Positions 17,037-25,253 of a stretch of 64,000 nucleotides of DNA are shown here, one piece after another. The position numbers and the translations under genes were made by a program. The DNA is taken from positions 70,192-134,191 of the forward strand of contig JBCBSQ010000007.1 of assembly GCA_039819085.1 (NCBI GenBank), given 5' to 3'. Position 1 is the stretch's first letter; the number at the start of each line of letters is the position of its first letter. The notes under the pieces were generated by a model. The model saw only the letters and a list, made by a program, of their open reading frames with translations. It made no database searches and was not told the origin of the DNA. The DNA comes from MED-G105 sp039819085 (lineage in GTDB: Bacteria > Pseudomonadota > Alphaproteobacteria > Caulobacterales > Parvularculaceae).

Positions 17037-17480
17037 ATGCTACGGTCACTTGCCGCCCTGCTTGTCGCAGTTTTTGTGGGTCTGGCCGCGGCGAAGGTCG
17101 TCGAAAGCGTCGGCTTTTTGGCGTTTGATTTGCCTGCGATCAGTGAACAAGCCGGCGGTTCCGGGGACGGCCGCGCGCCGGGGAAGCCGGTGGTGTCGTC
17201 AGCGGCGGCGGGCGTGCTCGCGCTAAGTTGGCTTGTGGCGGCTTTCGTGGCGACGGCGTTGGCGCTCCTGATTGGCAGGCGCTGGGCGCCGCTCGGTTGG
17301 CTTGCCGCCGCGACGATCGGCTTCAACGCAATCGTGTCGCTGCTCGGGGCGAGCGCGCCTTTCTGGATTTGGCCGGCTGGGCTCGCCGCGAGCGCCGCCG
17401 GCGGGCTCGCCGCGGTCAAGGGCTTTCGCGCGCGGCGCGCATACCCTACGCCTCAGGTGAAGGATGGGTTCTTCGAGTGA
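17037..17480 (+). CDS. Small integral membrane protein
   Basis: A 147-residue protein of unknown function with about four hydrophobic segments (roughly residues 3-30, 55-82, 85-105 and 108-128). The loop between the first two is Gly/Ser/Pro-rich (residues ~36-53). The tail is short and basic (FRARRAYPTPQ). Its stop overlaps the GTG start of the NUDIX gene as GTGA, which indicates translational coupling. The ribosome site is weak (aagaaagac). No motif allows a functional call. Confidence 0.75.
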   Translation: MLRSLAALLVAVFVGLAAAKVVESVGFLAFDLPAISEQAGGSGDGRAPGKPVVSSAAAGVLALSWLVAAFVATALALLIGRRWAPLGWLAAATIGFNAIVSLLGASAPFWIWPAGLAASAAGGLAAVKGFRARRAYPTPQVKDGFFE

Positions 17481-18277
17481 CGCATACGGAGGAAAATAGG
17501 GCGATCCCAGCCGCGACCGTTCTCCTGGTGCGCGATGGCGCGAACGGTCTCGAGGTCGTCATGGTCGAGCGCCACAAGGATATCGGCTTCGCCGGCGGCG
17601 CGCTGGTTTTTCCTGGCGGCCGCATTGACCCGACGGACGCGTCGCCTGCATGGCGCGACCGCGCTGAAGGTTTAAGCGATGATTCGGCGCGCGCGGCCGG
17701 CGAAGTGGCGGCGATCCGCGAGGCGTTCGAGGAAGTGGGCATGCTGCTCGCCCGGCGGCGCGGGTCTGAGGATATTCTTTCAGGCGACGAGGCGGCGGCG
17801 CTGCATGCCTGGCGGGCGAAGTCCGAAGCCGACGACGCGGCGTTTCTGGAAATGGTGGAGGCGGAGGATCTCGTGCTGGCGTGCGACAGGCTCGCCTTTT
17901 TCGCTCACTGGTCGCCGCCGGCGGGCGTCGCTCACAAACGTTTTGACACGCTGTTCTTCATCGCCCGCGCCGCGGAAGCGCAGGAGATCCGGCAGGACGG
18001 CGTCGAGGCGACTGAAGCGCTCTGGATTTCGCCACATGACGCAATCGCTGATGAAGCGGCGGGGCGTCGCAAGATCATCTTCCCGACAGTTCGGAATCTT
18101 GAACTCCTAGGTCTCAGCGGATCGGGCGAGGATGCGATCGACCACGCGAGGTCGCGCGCAATCAGAAAAGTGGAGCCAAAAGTCGTTGAACGCGATGGCG
18201 CTCATTACCTGACGATCCCGGACGATCTCGGCTATCCGGTGACTGAGGAACGCCTTGACAGGGCGATGCGCGGTTAG
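17477..18277 (+). CDS. NUDIX hydrolase
   Basis: A 266-residue NUDIX family pyrophosphohydrolase. Residues ~10-60 read ATVLLVRDG and GGALVFPGGRID, and the catalytic Nudix helix is REAFEEVGML near residue 80. The usual distance between the GG and REXXEE parts is extended by an insertion of about 25 residues, which is seen in the NUDT19-like branch whose members hydrolyse CoA derivatives; the substrate is not provable here. The C-terminal part (FAHWSPPAGVAHKRFDTLFF) also fits that branch. I chose GTG 17477 because it forms a GTGA overlap with the preceding stop and gives a normal family N-terminus. Confidence 0.88.
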   Translation: MTHTEENRAIPAATVLLVRDGANGLEVVMVERHKDIGFAGGALVFPGGRIDPTDASPAWRDRAEGLSDDSARAAGEVAAIREAFEEVGMLLARRRGSEDILSGDEAAALHAWRAKSEADDAAFLEMVEAEDLVLACDRLAFFAHWSPPAGVAHKRFDTLFFIARAAEAQEIRQDGVEATEALWISPHDAIADEAAGRRKIIFPTVRNLELLGLSGSGEDAIDHARSRAIRKVEPKVVERDGAHYLTIPDDLGYPVTEERLDRAMRG

Positions 18278-18371
18278 CGCCGGCGCGCTTGAATGGATCC
18301 TGTAAACGCGGGCTCCGGGGCGCAAAACGCCGTCGCCGGGTCATCTTCATCGACTCCGATCGCCATTTGAC

Positions 18372-18983
18372 TTAGCCGGCGATCCGCTTGGCGATCTCTC
18401 TGCGGGCGATCTCCAGCGCAGCCATGTCGTAAAGCGCATGGGTGGAGATTGGGGCGATGAGGTCGCCGGTCCAGACGAATAGCGCGCCAAGGTAAACGCC
18501 GAGCGAAGCGGCGATAACAGCGTAGAGGGCCGTACGCGCATGCAATAGCCCGAACAGAATGTTCGGCGCGACGATGGCCGCGGCGACGGGCATGAGCGTC
18601 GCGGCGTAGCTTTGCAGCACCCCTCGAAAAAGCGCCTCTTCGCCTAGTCCCGCGACCAGTCCGATCGTCACGATGCGGAAAGGGGTGAGGGAAAACCCAA
18701 GATCCCCAAGGAAATCGATCTGCGCTTCTTTAAAGCGGACGAGTGGCGGGTAACTTGTCCGCATAAAGATGATAAGCAGCGCCACGAGGGGCGCAGTCGC
18801 CGCCGCGCCGATCAACAGCGATTTCAGCGCGCCGGCGAAGGTTGGAGGCGCAAAGTCGAGGAGCGAGACAGGCAGAACCGCGTCCAGCGCGACCGCAAGC
18901 CCAAAGACGCCAAGCCCGGCGAGGCTTGTCACCCAGAAGAGGCGCGGGGCGTCGGCGCGGCGCGGGGCTCCCATATGGCTCAT
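18372..18983 (-). CDS. CPBP family intramembrane metalloprotease
   Basis: A 203-residue, multi-pass protein of the CPBP (CAAX protease and bacteriocin-processing) family. Motif 1, GEEALFRG, gives Glu115-Glu116 and Arg120; motif 2, FGLLHA, supplies His148; a further His182 lies in ISTHALYD. These are the residues expected to bind the catalytic metal inside the membrane. Bacterial members process or degrade membrane proteins and peptides; the substrate is not known. The ATG at 18983 overlaps the stop of the upstream HerA-like gene as ATGA, so it is translated after that ATPase. Convergent with the NUDIX gene. Confidence 0.88.
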   Translation of the reverse strand: MSHMGAPRRADAPRLFWVTSLAGLGVFGLAVALDAVLPVSLLDFAPPTFAGALKSLLIGAAATAPLVALLIIFMRTSYPPLVRFKEAQIDFLGDLGFSLTPFRIVTIGLVAGLGEEALFRGVLQSYAATLMPVAAAIVAPNILFGLLHARTALYAVIAASLGVYLGALFVWTGDLIAPISTHALYDMAALEIARREIAKRIAG

Positions 18984-20461
18984 CGACGCCGCCGTCGCTT
19001 GAGGCCGCCGAAAAGCCCGCGCATCAGTTCGCGAGCGAGGGTCGTGGAGATCGTCCGGGCGGCGCTTTTGATCGCCGCTTCGCTTACCGACTGGCGGTTC
19101 GATTGCCTTCTGCGGCCGCGAGACCTGCGCTTCGGCGGCGGCGCGTCCGCTTCCTGTGCGGCGAGGGCTTCGGCGCGTTCGCGAAGGATTTCGTACGCCG
19201 ATACCCTGTCGACCGCCGCGCCATAGATCTCGTCCATTTCCGAACCAGCTATCGTTTCACGTCTTTCCGCCGCCGTCACCGGCCCCATGCGCGAGGAGGG
19301 CGGCCTGATAAGCGTCCGTTGCACGATGCCTGGCGCGCCGTCTTCATTCAGCGTTGAGACGAGCGCTTCGCCCACCTTCAGTACAGTAATGATTTCTTCG
19401 CTGTCGAAGCCCGGATTCTGCCGGAACGTTTCCGCGGCGGCTTTTACGACGCGCTTTTCTTTCGGCGTAAACGCGCGCAGGGCGTGAATGATCCGGTTTC
19501 CGAGTTGGCTGGAGACGTCGTCGGGCACGTCGAGCGGATTCTGGGTGACGAAATAGACCCCGACGCCTTTTGAGCGGATGAGCTTCACGACCTGCTCGAC
19601 CTTGTCAACGAGCGCCCGCGGGGCGCGGTCGAAGAGGAGATGCGCCTCGTCGAAGAAGAACACAAGTCGCGGTCGGTCCGGATCGCCGACTTCCGGCAGG
19701 CGCTCGAACAACTCCGACAGAAGCCAGAGCAGGAAGACGGCGTAGGTTTTCGGCGCGCGCATCAGTCGGTCGGCGGCGAGCACGTTGACGACGCCGGCGC
19801 CAGTCTCATCCGTATCAAGAAAATCTTCCAGTTCCAGCGCTGGTTCGCCAAAGAACGCTTCGCCGCCTTCTTCCTCGAAGGCGAGGAGGCGGCGCTGAAT
19901 TGCCCCGATCGACGCCCGGGAGACATGCCCGTACTCAAGCGAGAGTTCTTTCGTTCGCTGCCCGACTTCGACGAGCATGGCGCGCAGGTCCTTCAGATCG
20001 AGCAGCAACAGGCCTTCGTCATCCGCCAGCCTGAAGCAAAGCGTGAGGACGCCTTCCTGGACGTCGTTGAGGCCAAGGAGCCGCGCGAGGAGAACCGGGC
20101 CCATCTCGGTGACGGTCGCGCGGACCGGGTGTCCCTGTTCGCCGAAGAGGTCCCAGAAGCGGACAGGGAACGCGGCCGGCGCATAGCCCTCCGGACCCGT
20201 CTTTTCCGCCCTTGCGGTGAGCTTCGCGTTTGGCTCAATTGCGCGCGAAAGGCCTGCAAGGTCGCCTTTTACGTCAGCGCAGAATACCGGCACGCCGGCT
20301 GTGGAAAATCCCTCTGCGAGGATCTGCAAGGTGACGGTCTTGCCTGTGCCGGTGGCCCCGGCGATGAGGCCATGCCGGTTCGCGAACTTCAGCGCGAGAC
20401 GCTGTGCGGCGTCGCTTCGCCCGATATGAACATGTGTCGTGTGCGAATGGCGGGGCGCCAT
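18980..20461 (-). CDS. HerA-like ATPase (DUF853 / YjgR type)
   Basis: A 493-residue P-loop ATPase of the YjgR/DUF853 branch of the HerA-FtsK superfamily. Walker A is GATGTGKT at residues 35-42, Walker B is RLVFFFDEAHLLFD near residue 260, and a sensor-like segment YFVTQNPLDVPDDV follows. The tail is very basic (KRRSRGRRRQ ... GLKRRRRR), unusually so, and may contact nucleic acid. HerA proteins are hexameric translocases; the job of the stand-alone YjgR type is not settled. It is the first gene of a two-gene unit with the CPBP protease. Start ATG 20461 gives MAPRHSHTTHVHIGRS, in keeping with the family. Confidence 0.9.
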   Translation of the reverse strand: MAPRHSHTTHVHIGRSDAAQRLALKFANRHGLIAGATGTGKTVTLQILAEGFSTAGVPVFCADVKGDLAGLSRAIEPNAKLTARAEKTGPEGYAPAAFPVRFWDLFGEQGHPVRATVTEMGPVLLARLLGLNDVQEGVLTLCFRLADDEGLLLLDLKDLRAMLVEVGQRTKELSLEYGHVSRASIGAIQRRLLAFEEEGGEAFFGEPALELEDFLDTDETGAGVVNVLAADRLMRAPKTYAVFLLWLLSELFERLPEVGDPDRPRLVFFFDEAHLLFDRAPRALVDKVEQVVKLIRSKGVGVYFVTQNPLDVPDDVSSQLGNRIIHALRAFTPKEKRVVKAAAETFRQNPGFDSEEIITVLKVGEALVSTLNEDGAPGIVQRTLIRPPSSRMGPVTAAERRETIAGSEMDEIYGAAVDRVSAYEILRERAEALAAQEADAPPPKRRSRGRRRQSNRQSVSEAAIKSAARTISTTLARELMRGLFGGLKRRRRR

Positions 20462-20697
20462 AGTCGTCTCCGGTGGCTGCGGCTGGCGTATTTTCGCCTA
20501 TTGAGGGCGCGCGGCGGCGTGCGCTTTATCCTCTTTTGGAGGCCAGAGCCCTCAGCCGTCGAACCAGATGACGCGCCATTACCCGGATTTAACAGGATGC
20601 GCCAGAAAACACTGATGCGAAACAATGCGTTGTTTGTTTACGCAAAGGCTGGAGGCGCTTAGTTTGAAGAGCGAACGGGGTATCGGGAGAGGTTGGC

Positions 20698-21171
20698 ATG
20701 TTGCGGCTCTTGCTTGTCATCGCTGCATCGTTGGCGTTGATCATTGGTTTCATGCGGTTCGCAGGCCGGAACGAGGAAGGCGTCGTCGATGGCGCGCCGC
20801 AGCCGGCCGAGGATCCGGCGTCTGACGTTGCGGCGGATTTTGAAGGCGATTCAGCGCCCGGAGAAGAAACCGAGCCGATTGATGCGCCGGCGGTGTCGGA
20901 AGAGGCCCCTGTGACGGAACCCGCGCAGGATCCCAATCTGGAAGATGCGGAGGGCGAAGACGCGCAGGCCGAAAGTGACGCGCCAGCTGGCCCGGCCGAA
21001 GGGAGCGATGAGGAAACCGACGCGCCCGCGACTGAGGCCGACGGCGAAGCTGACCCCGCGGTCCCCGAACAGGCCGCTGATGAGCCTGTCGAAGAGGATG
21101 CGCCGACTGAATCTGATGATGGGGAAGCGCCGCAGACGGCCGAACCTTCCTCCGATCCGTCTCAAGGCTAA
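20698..21171 (+). CDS. Membrane-anchored, highly acidic low-complexity protein
   Basis: A 157-residue protein. Residues 1-24 form a single hydrophobic segment (LRLLLVIAASLALIIGF), either an uncleaved anchor or a signal peptide. The remaining ~130 residues are almost only Glu, Asp, Ala, Pro, Ser and Thr, with very few basic or hydrophobic residues, so it should be disordered and strongly negatively charged outside the inner membrane. No cysteine and no enzymatic motif is present. A good Shine-Dalgarno (GGGAGAGG) lies before ATG 20698. Function unknown. The opposite strand is also open over this stretch but only as a by-product of the codon bias. Confidence 0.7.
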   Translation: MLRLLLVIAASLALIIGFMRFAGRNEEGVVDGAPQPAEDPASDVAADFEGDSAPGEETEPIDAPAVSEEAPVTEPAQDPNLEDAEGEDAQAESDAPAGPAEGSDEETDAPATEADGEADPAVPEQAADEPVEEDAPTESDDGEAPQTAEPSSDPSQG

Positions 21172-21277
21172 CGGACTTCTGCAAATCCCGATCTTCGCCT
21201 TAAGGCCGCGGTGCCAGGTGCGCGGCTAGGGTGCTCGGCGCAGTCGGCGTGCGCGCTGACGAACGCGGGAGATGGTC

Positions 21278-21640
21278 ATGGCGGACAGCAGGGGTCGGGA
21301 CGCAGCGATCGATATGTCCCATCTGGAGCGCTACACGTTTGGCGACGCTCAGTTGCTGGATGAAATTCTTGGCATGTTCGTTGAACACGCGGGCCGGCTT
21401 GTCAGCCGCCTGGACGTCGACCTAGAGGATGGCGACTGGCGCGATGCGTGTCATGCGCTGAAAGGATCCGCGCGCGGCGTCGGCGCCTGGGCGCTTGGTG
21501 ATGAAGCGGCTGAAGGCGAAGGCCTCATCGGCGACTTGCCGGCGAAGCAGGCGGCGCGAGAGAAGAAGATAGACGCGATCCGCAGCGCCGCGCGCGAAGC
21601 GGTCGATCACGCGCAGACGCTTCGGGCGAAGGCCGCTTAG
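21278..21640 (+). CDS. Hpt domain phosphotransfer protein
   Basis: A stand-alone histidine phosphotransfer protein of about 120 residues, all helical in appearance. The phosphorylatable histidine is in the motif CHALKGSARGVGA (residue 59 counting from ATG 21278). Such proteins relay phosphate between a hybrid kinase and a response regulator; neither partner lies next to it, although a LytS/LytTR pair occurs 14 kb away and uses a different chemistry. ATG 21278 is preferred over ATG 21272 because GGGAG lies six bases before it. The stop is 12 bp from the convergent VWA gene. Confidence 0.85.
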   Translation: MADSRGRDAAIDMSHLERYTFGDAQLLDEILGMFVEHAGRLVSRLDVDLEDGDWRDACHALKGSARGVGAWALGDEAAEGEGLIGDLPAKQAAREKKIDAIRSAAREAVDHAQTLRAKAA

Positions 21641-21652
21641 AGCGCGTCCGGG

Positions 21653-22834
21653 TCAGTTTGACCGGCGCAGTTCGGCCATCGCCGCCTCAAGCCCGCCAAG
21701 GGTGAGGGGGTGCATCCGGTTCCCCACAAGATCGCGCATCATCTGAATTGACGGCGCGTTCTTCCAATGGGTTTCCGGGATGGGGTTCAGCCAGACGACG
21801 CTTTCATAGATATCCGCAAGGCGCTGCATCCACATCGCGCCCGGTTCCTCATTGAAATACTCGACCGAACCGCCCGGCACCGTGATTTCGTAGGGGCTCA
21901 TCGAGGCGTCGCCGACGAAGATCACCTTATAATCCGATGAATAGGTATGCAGAACATCCCATGTCGGCGTTTTATCTGACCACCGACGATTATTATCTCT
22001 CCAGACGTAATCGTAAAGGCAGTTGTGGAAGTAGAAGTACTCAAGGTGCTTGAATTCCGTCCGCGCGGCGGAAAACAGCTCCTCGCAGATTTTGACGAAA
22101 GGGTCCATCGACCCGCCGATATCGAAGAAGATCAGCACCTTGACGGTATTGCGGCGCTCAGGCCGCATCTGAATGTCCAGATAGCCATGGCGGGCGGTCG
22201 CGTCGATCGTGCCGTCGACGTCAAACTCCTCCGCCGCTCCTTCACGGGCGAAGCGGCGCAGCTTGCGCAACGCCATCTTGATGTTCCGTGTCCCGATTTC
22301 AATGTCGTCGTCGAGGTTCTTGTAGTCGCGTTTCTCCCAGACCTTGACTGCCCGGCCCTGGCGCTCGCCTTCATCGCCGATGCGCACGCCTTCGGGATTG
22401 TAGCCGCCTGATCCGAAGGGCGAGGTGCCCCCTGTGCCGATCCATTTCGAGCCGCCCTGGTGGCGCTTTTTCTGCTCCTCCAGGCGTTTCTTCAGCGTGT
22501 CCATGAGCTTGTCCCACCCACCGAGCGCCTCGATTTGCTTCTTCTCTTCGTCGGTGAGGTACTTCTGGGTCAGGACCTTCAGCCATTCCTCGGGGATTTC
22601 AGCTTCGACGCCCTCGCCAAGGGTCTCAACGCCTTTGAAGACGTGGCCGAAGATCCGATCGAACTTGTCGAGATTGCGTTCGTCTTTCACCAGCGTCGAG
22701 CGGGAAAGGAAATAGAAGTCATCCATCCGCCTGCTGGCGAGGTCGGCGTCCATCGCCTCCATCAGGGTCAGGTATTCGCGCAGCGAGACAGGCAGGCCTG
22801 CGGACTTAAGCTCATGGAAAAACTTCGCAAACAT
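21653..22834 (-). CDS. CoxE-type VWA domain protein
   Basis: A 393-residue protein of the VWA/CoxE-like family that is common in proteobacteria and usually works with a MoxR-type AAA ATPase. The N-terminal ~170 residues are helical and charged; the C-terminal VWA domain begins at KVLIFFDIGGSMDPFV, whose DIGGSM takes the place of the usual DxSxS metal site (one Ser is Gly). Other conserved parts are EFKHLEYFYFHNCLYDYVW, and VIFVGDASMSPYEI. No MoxR gene lies next to it in this window. A GGGAG sequence is placed correctly before ATG 22834. Function is likely metal-enzyme maturation or stress adaptation by analogy, but this is not shown. Confidence 0.88.
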   Translation of the reverse strand: MFAKFFHELKSAGLPVSLREYLTLMEAMDADLASRRMDDFYFLSRSTLVKDERNLDKFDRIFGHVFKGVETLGEGVEAEIPEEWLKVLTQKYLTDEEKKQIEALGGWDKLMDTLKKRLEEQKKRHQGGSKWIGTGGTSPFGSGGYNPEGVRIGDEGERQGRAVKVWEKRDYKNLDDDIEIGTRNIKMALRKLRRFAREGAAEEFDVDGTIDATARHGYLDIQMRPERRNTVKVLIFFDIGGSMDPFVKICEELFSAARTEFKHLEYFYFHNCLYDYVWRDNNRRWSDKTPTWDVLHTYSSDYKVIFVGDASMSPYEITVPGGSVEYFNEEPGAMWMQRLADIYESVVWLNPIPETHWKNAPSIQMMRDLVGNRMHPLTLGGLEAAMAELRRSN

Positions 22835-23097
22835 TGAGGCGCACTCCCACTGAGGCCGACCCGCTAAGCGTCGACGAATGGGCGATTTTATCGCAGCAAC
22901 CCATGGACCTTTGCAACTTGCCGCGCGGACGCGGGATCAGCAAACGCCATCCTCGTCGGGCTCTGACGCCGCAAGCCGCGATGTTAGGAGCGTATATCTC
23001 GTTAATGCGAATTACTTGCAGAATGATCCGCGTCCGGAAATTTCCACATCGCGCAATGTAGCGGCCGCAACACGCGAGAAGCGAAAAATTTTGTCAC
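22835..23097. promoter_or_regulatory. Upstream region of the VWA and PhoX-like genes
   Basis: A 263-bp gap between two divergent genes. The half nearest the PhoX-like gene is clearly richer in A and T than its surroundings. I looked for a Pho box (two CTGTCAT direct repeats, 11-bp period) and did not find one; a single tGTCAcat lies at the start codon only. No gene is seen. Confidence 0.3.
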
Positions 23098-25104
23098 ATG
23101 ACGCCATTAAGTGGTTCAGGGCAGCAAGCCGGAGAACCGCAAGCAGTGACCCTCAAAAGATCCGACTACGTAGAATTCGACGACAGCGAAAACATTCCGT
23201 CCAATGCGTCGGGAAATCGTCCATTTCAGGATGTCCTGAAATCCGCCACGTCTCGGCGCGCGGTGCTGCAAGGAACGCTTGCGGGCGCCGCGACCGGGTT
23301 TCTTGCGCCGGAAGCGATGGCGCAAAGCGGGGATAGGTTTCGTCGTCGCCCGCCACGCGGCCGCGAGCTTGTCGGCTTTGAGGAGCTGAGCATCGAGGCC
23401 GCGACCGTTGGCGACCAGAAAATGCCCGTCATCGCCGAAGAGTACGAGTATCAGGTTCTCATCCCCTGGGGGACGCCGATCGAACCCGGCGCGACCGAAG
23501 AATATACGGGCGATCCAGCGACGCGTCCGACGCCGCAACAGGCGCTGAAGCAGATCGGCATCGGCCATGACGGCATGTTCTTCTATCCGATGGACGACGA
23601 CTGCAGGATTCTGAAGAACATCGATCTTTTCGGTCGGCGCGCCAATCGACGGGGGATGCTGTGCATCAACCATGAGTTCGGCATCAATCCGCATGTGCTC
23701 GGAAAAGTGGCGCCTGAGTCGATTGATGATGTTCGGCTGTCGCAGCACGTCCATGGCGTATCGGTGGTCGCGCTCGAAAAGCGCCGCTCGCGCTGGGAAG
23801 TGATCGCGAGTCCGAACAGCCGCCGCATCAATGTGAATACACGCGTGACGTTTTCCGGGCCGGCCGCAGGCTCGGCGTTGCTTGAGAATCCTGCGGGCAA
23901 TGCGCCGCTCGGCACCGTCAACAATTGCGGCTCCGGGACGACACCCTGGGGCACGTACCTGACCTGCGAAGAGAACTTCAACGGTTACTTCGGCGATTCT
24001 CGCGTGGAAGGCCCGATCGCGGCAAGCAACGATGATGTCGCGCCGCGGCCGACCGAGACCGAAGCGGACGCGCGCTATGGCTTCTCGGCGCGGGGCTTCA
24101 GCTATGGATGGTATGCGTTTGACAAGCGCTTCGACCTCGCCGACCCCGATTTCGTCAATGAGCGCAATCGGTTCGGTTGGGTCGTTGAGATCGATCCGGG
24201 CGACGCCTCGCAGACGCCGGTGAAGCGCACCGCGCTTGGCCGCTTCAAGCACGAGGCGATCGCCATCAAAGAAACGCCGGGCGGCCGGATCGCCGCTTAC
24301 ATGGGCGATGATCAGCGCTTTGACTATTGCTACAAGTACGTGTCGAATCGGTCGTGGCGCCGGGCGGTCGGCAATGGCGAGAGCCCGCTCGACGATGGCG
24401 TCTTGTATGTGGCGCGCTTCGACGAAGACTTCACGGGCGAATGGCTGGAACTGTCCATGAACGTGCCGGCGCTCGCCGAGCGGTTCGAGGACATGGCGGA
24501 CCTCCTCGTTAACACGCGCATCGCCGCTGACATCGTCGGCGCGACGCCGATGGACCGGCCGGAATGGACGACCATCGGCCAGAACGGCGCCGTGTTCTGG
24601 ACCCTGACCAACAACAGTCAGCGGACTGAGGCCGACGCCGCCAATCCGGAAGCGCCGAACAGTGACGGCCATATTATCCGTACGCTGGACGCCGAAGACG
24701 GGCTTGGGACGACGTTCTCGTGGGAAATCTACATTCTCGCTTCGTCGACGCGCGAGACGCCTGGCGTCTTTACGGATCCGGACGCCGCTTATGCTGACCC
24801 GTTTGGTCGGCTGTTTATCGGCACTGACGGCGGCCAGCCGGACGGCCTTCAGGATCAGGTTGTCGTTTTTGATACGACCGCCGAGCCGCCGACGCCGAAG
24901 CGATTGTTGGTGGGCGTGCAAAGCGATGAACTAACCGGATGGGCCTTCACGCCAGACTTCCGCACGGCGTTCGTCAACATCCAGCATCCGGGCAATGGCG
25001 ACCCATCGCGGACGAACTTTCCGGCGTCGCCGGACAATTTCACCGTGCCGCGCGATGCGACCCTCGTCATCACTCGCCGCGATGGCGGGGTCGTCGGATC
25101 GTAG
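23098..25104 (+). CDS. PhoX-like (DUF839) exported alkaline phosphatase
   Basis: A 668-residue protein of the PhoX/DUF839 family, periplasmic or extracellular phosphatases that use calcium and iron. A twin-arginine signal lies at residues ~52-75 (TSRRAVLQGTLAGAATGF, cleavage near AMAQ). Family segments are present: NPHVLGKVAPE preceded by CINHEFG, LNNCGSGTTPWGTYLTCEENF-like sequence (here VNNCGSGTTPWGTYLTCEE), FGWVVEIDPGD, RFKHEAIAI and MGDDQRFDYCYKYVS. The N-terminal ~45 residues before the signal are long for a Tat leader but typical of the family. Start uncertain: ATG 23098 has no clear ribosome site, and GTG 23146, preceded by GGAG, would shorten it by 16 residues. It suggests growth on organic phosphate. 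Confidence 0.9.
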   Translation: MTPLSGSGQQAGEPQAVTLKRSDYVEFDDSENIPSNASGNRPFQDVLKSATSRRAVLQGTLAGAATGFLAPEAMAQSGDRFRRRPPRGRELVGFEELSIEAATVGDQKMPVIAEEYEYQVLIPWGTPIEPGATEEYTGDPATRPTPQQALKQIGIGHDGMFFYPMDDDCRILKNIDLFGRRANRRGMLCINHEFGINPHVLGKVAPESIDDVRLSQHVHGVSVVALEKRRSRWEVIASPNSRRINVNTRVTFSGPAAGSALLENPAGNAPLGTVNNCGSGTTPWGTYLTCEENFNGYFGDSRVEGPIAASNDDVAPRPTETEADARYGFSARGFSYGWYAFDKRFDLADPDFVNERNRFGWVVEIDPGDASQTPVKRTALGRFKHEAIAIKETPGGRIAAYMGDDQRFDYCYKYVSNRSWRRAVGNGESPLDDGVLYVARFDEDFTGEWLELSMNVPALAERFEDMADLLVNTRIAADIVGATPMDRPEWTTIGQNGAVFWTLTNNSQRTEADAANPEAPNSDGHIIRTLDAEDGLGTTFSWEIYILASSTRETPGVFTDPDAAYADPFGRLFIGTDGGQPDGLQDQVVVFDTTAEPPTPKRLLVGVQSDELTGWAFTPDFRTAFVNIQHPGNGDPSRTNFPASPDNFTVPRDATLVITRRDGGVVGS

Positions 25105-25253
25105 TTTGCGCGCTGAGGCGGCCCTTTAAGTGAAGGCCGCCTTTTCGATGCGTTACTGTCGATCAGGCGATAGCCGAGCGAACTGACCGCCCACGTCGCG
25201 TTTTAGCGCGGCGTGGGTTTTTCGTTGACGTTGTTGAAAATGCTCCGTGCGCG

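Noticed and set aside
21653..22834. Altered metal site (DIGGSM) of the VWA protein as a sign of loss of function
   Set aside because: A Gly in this place appears compatible with the CoxE-like branch as I know it, so I do not treat it as damage.
22980..23100. A Pho box before the PhoX-like gene
   Set aside because: No two CTGTCAT-like repeats with 11-bp spacing can be found; only one partial match lies at the start codon.
23116..24921. A 601-codon open frame on the strand opposite the PhoX-like gene
   Set aside because: High GC content with strong third-position bias leaves the opposite strand open. The protein is arginine-rich and without motifs, while the plus-strand gene has full family signatures.
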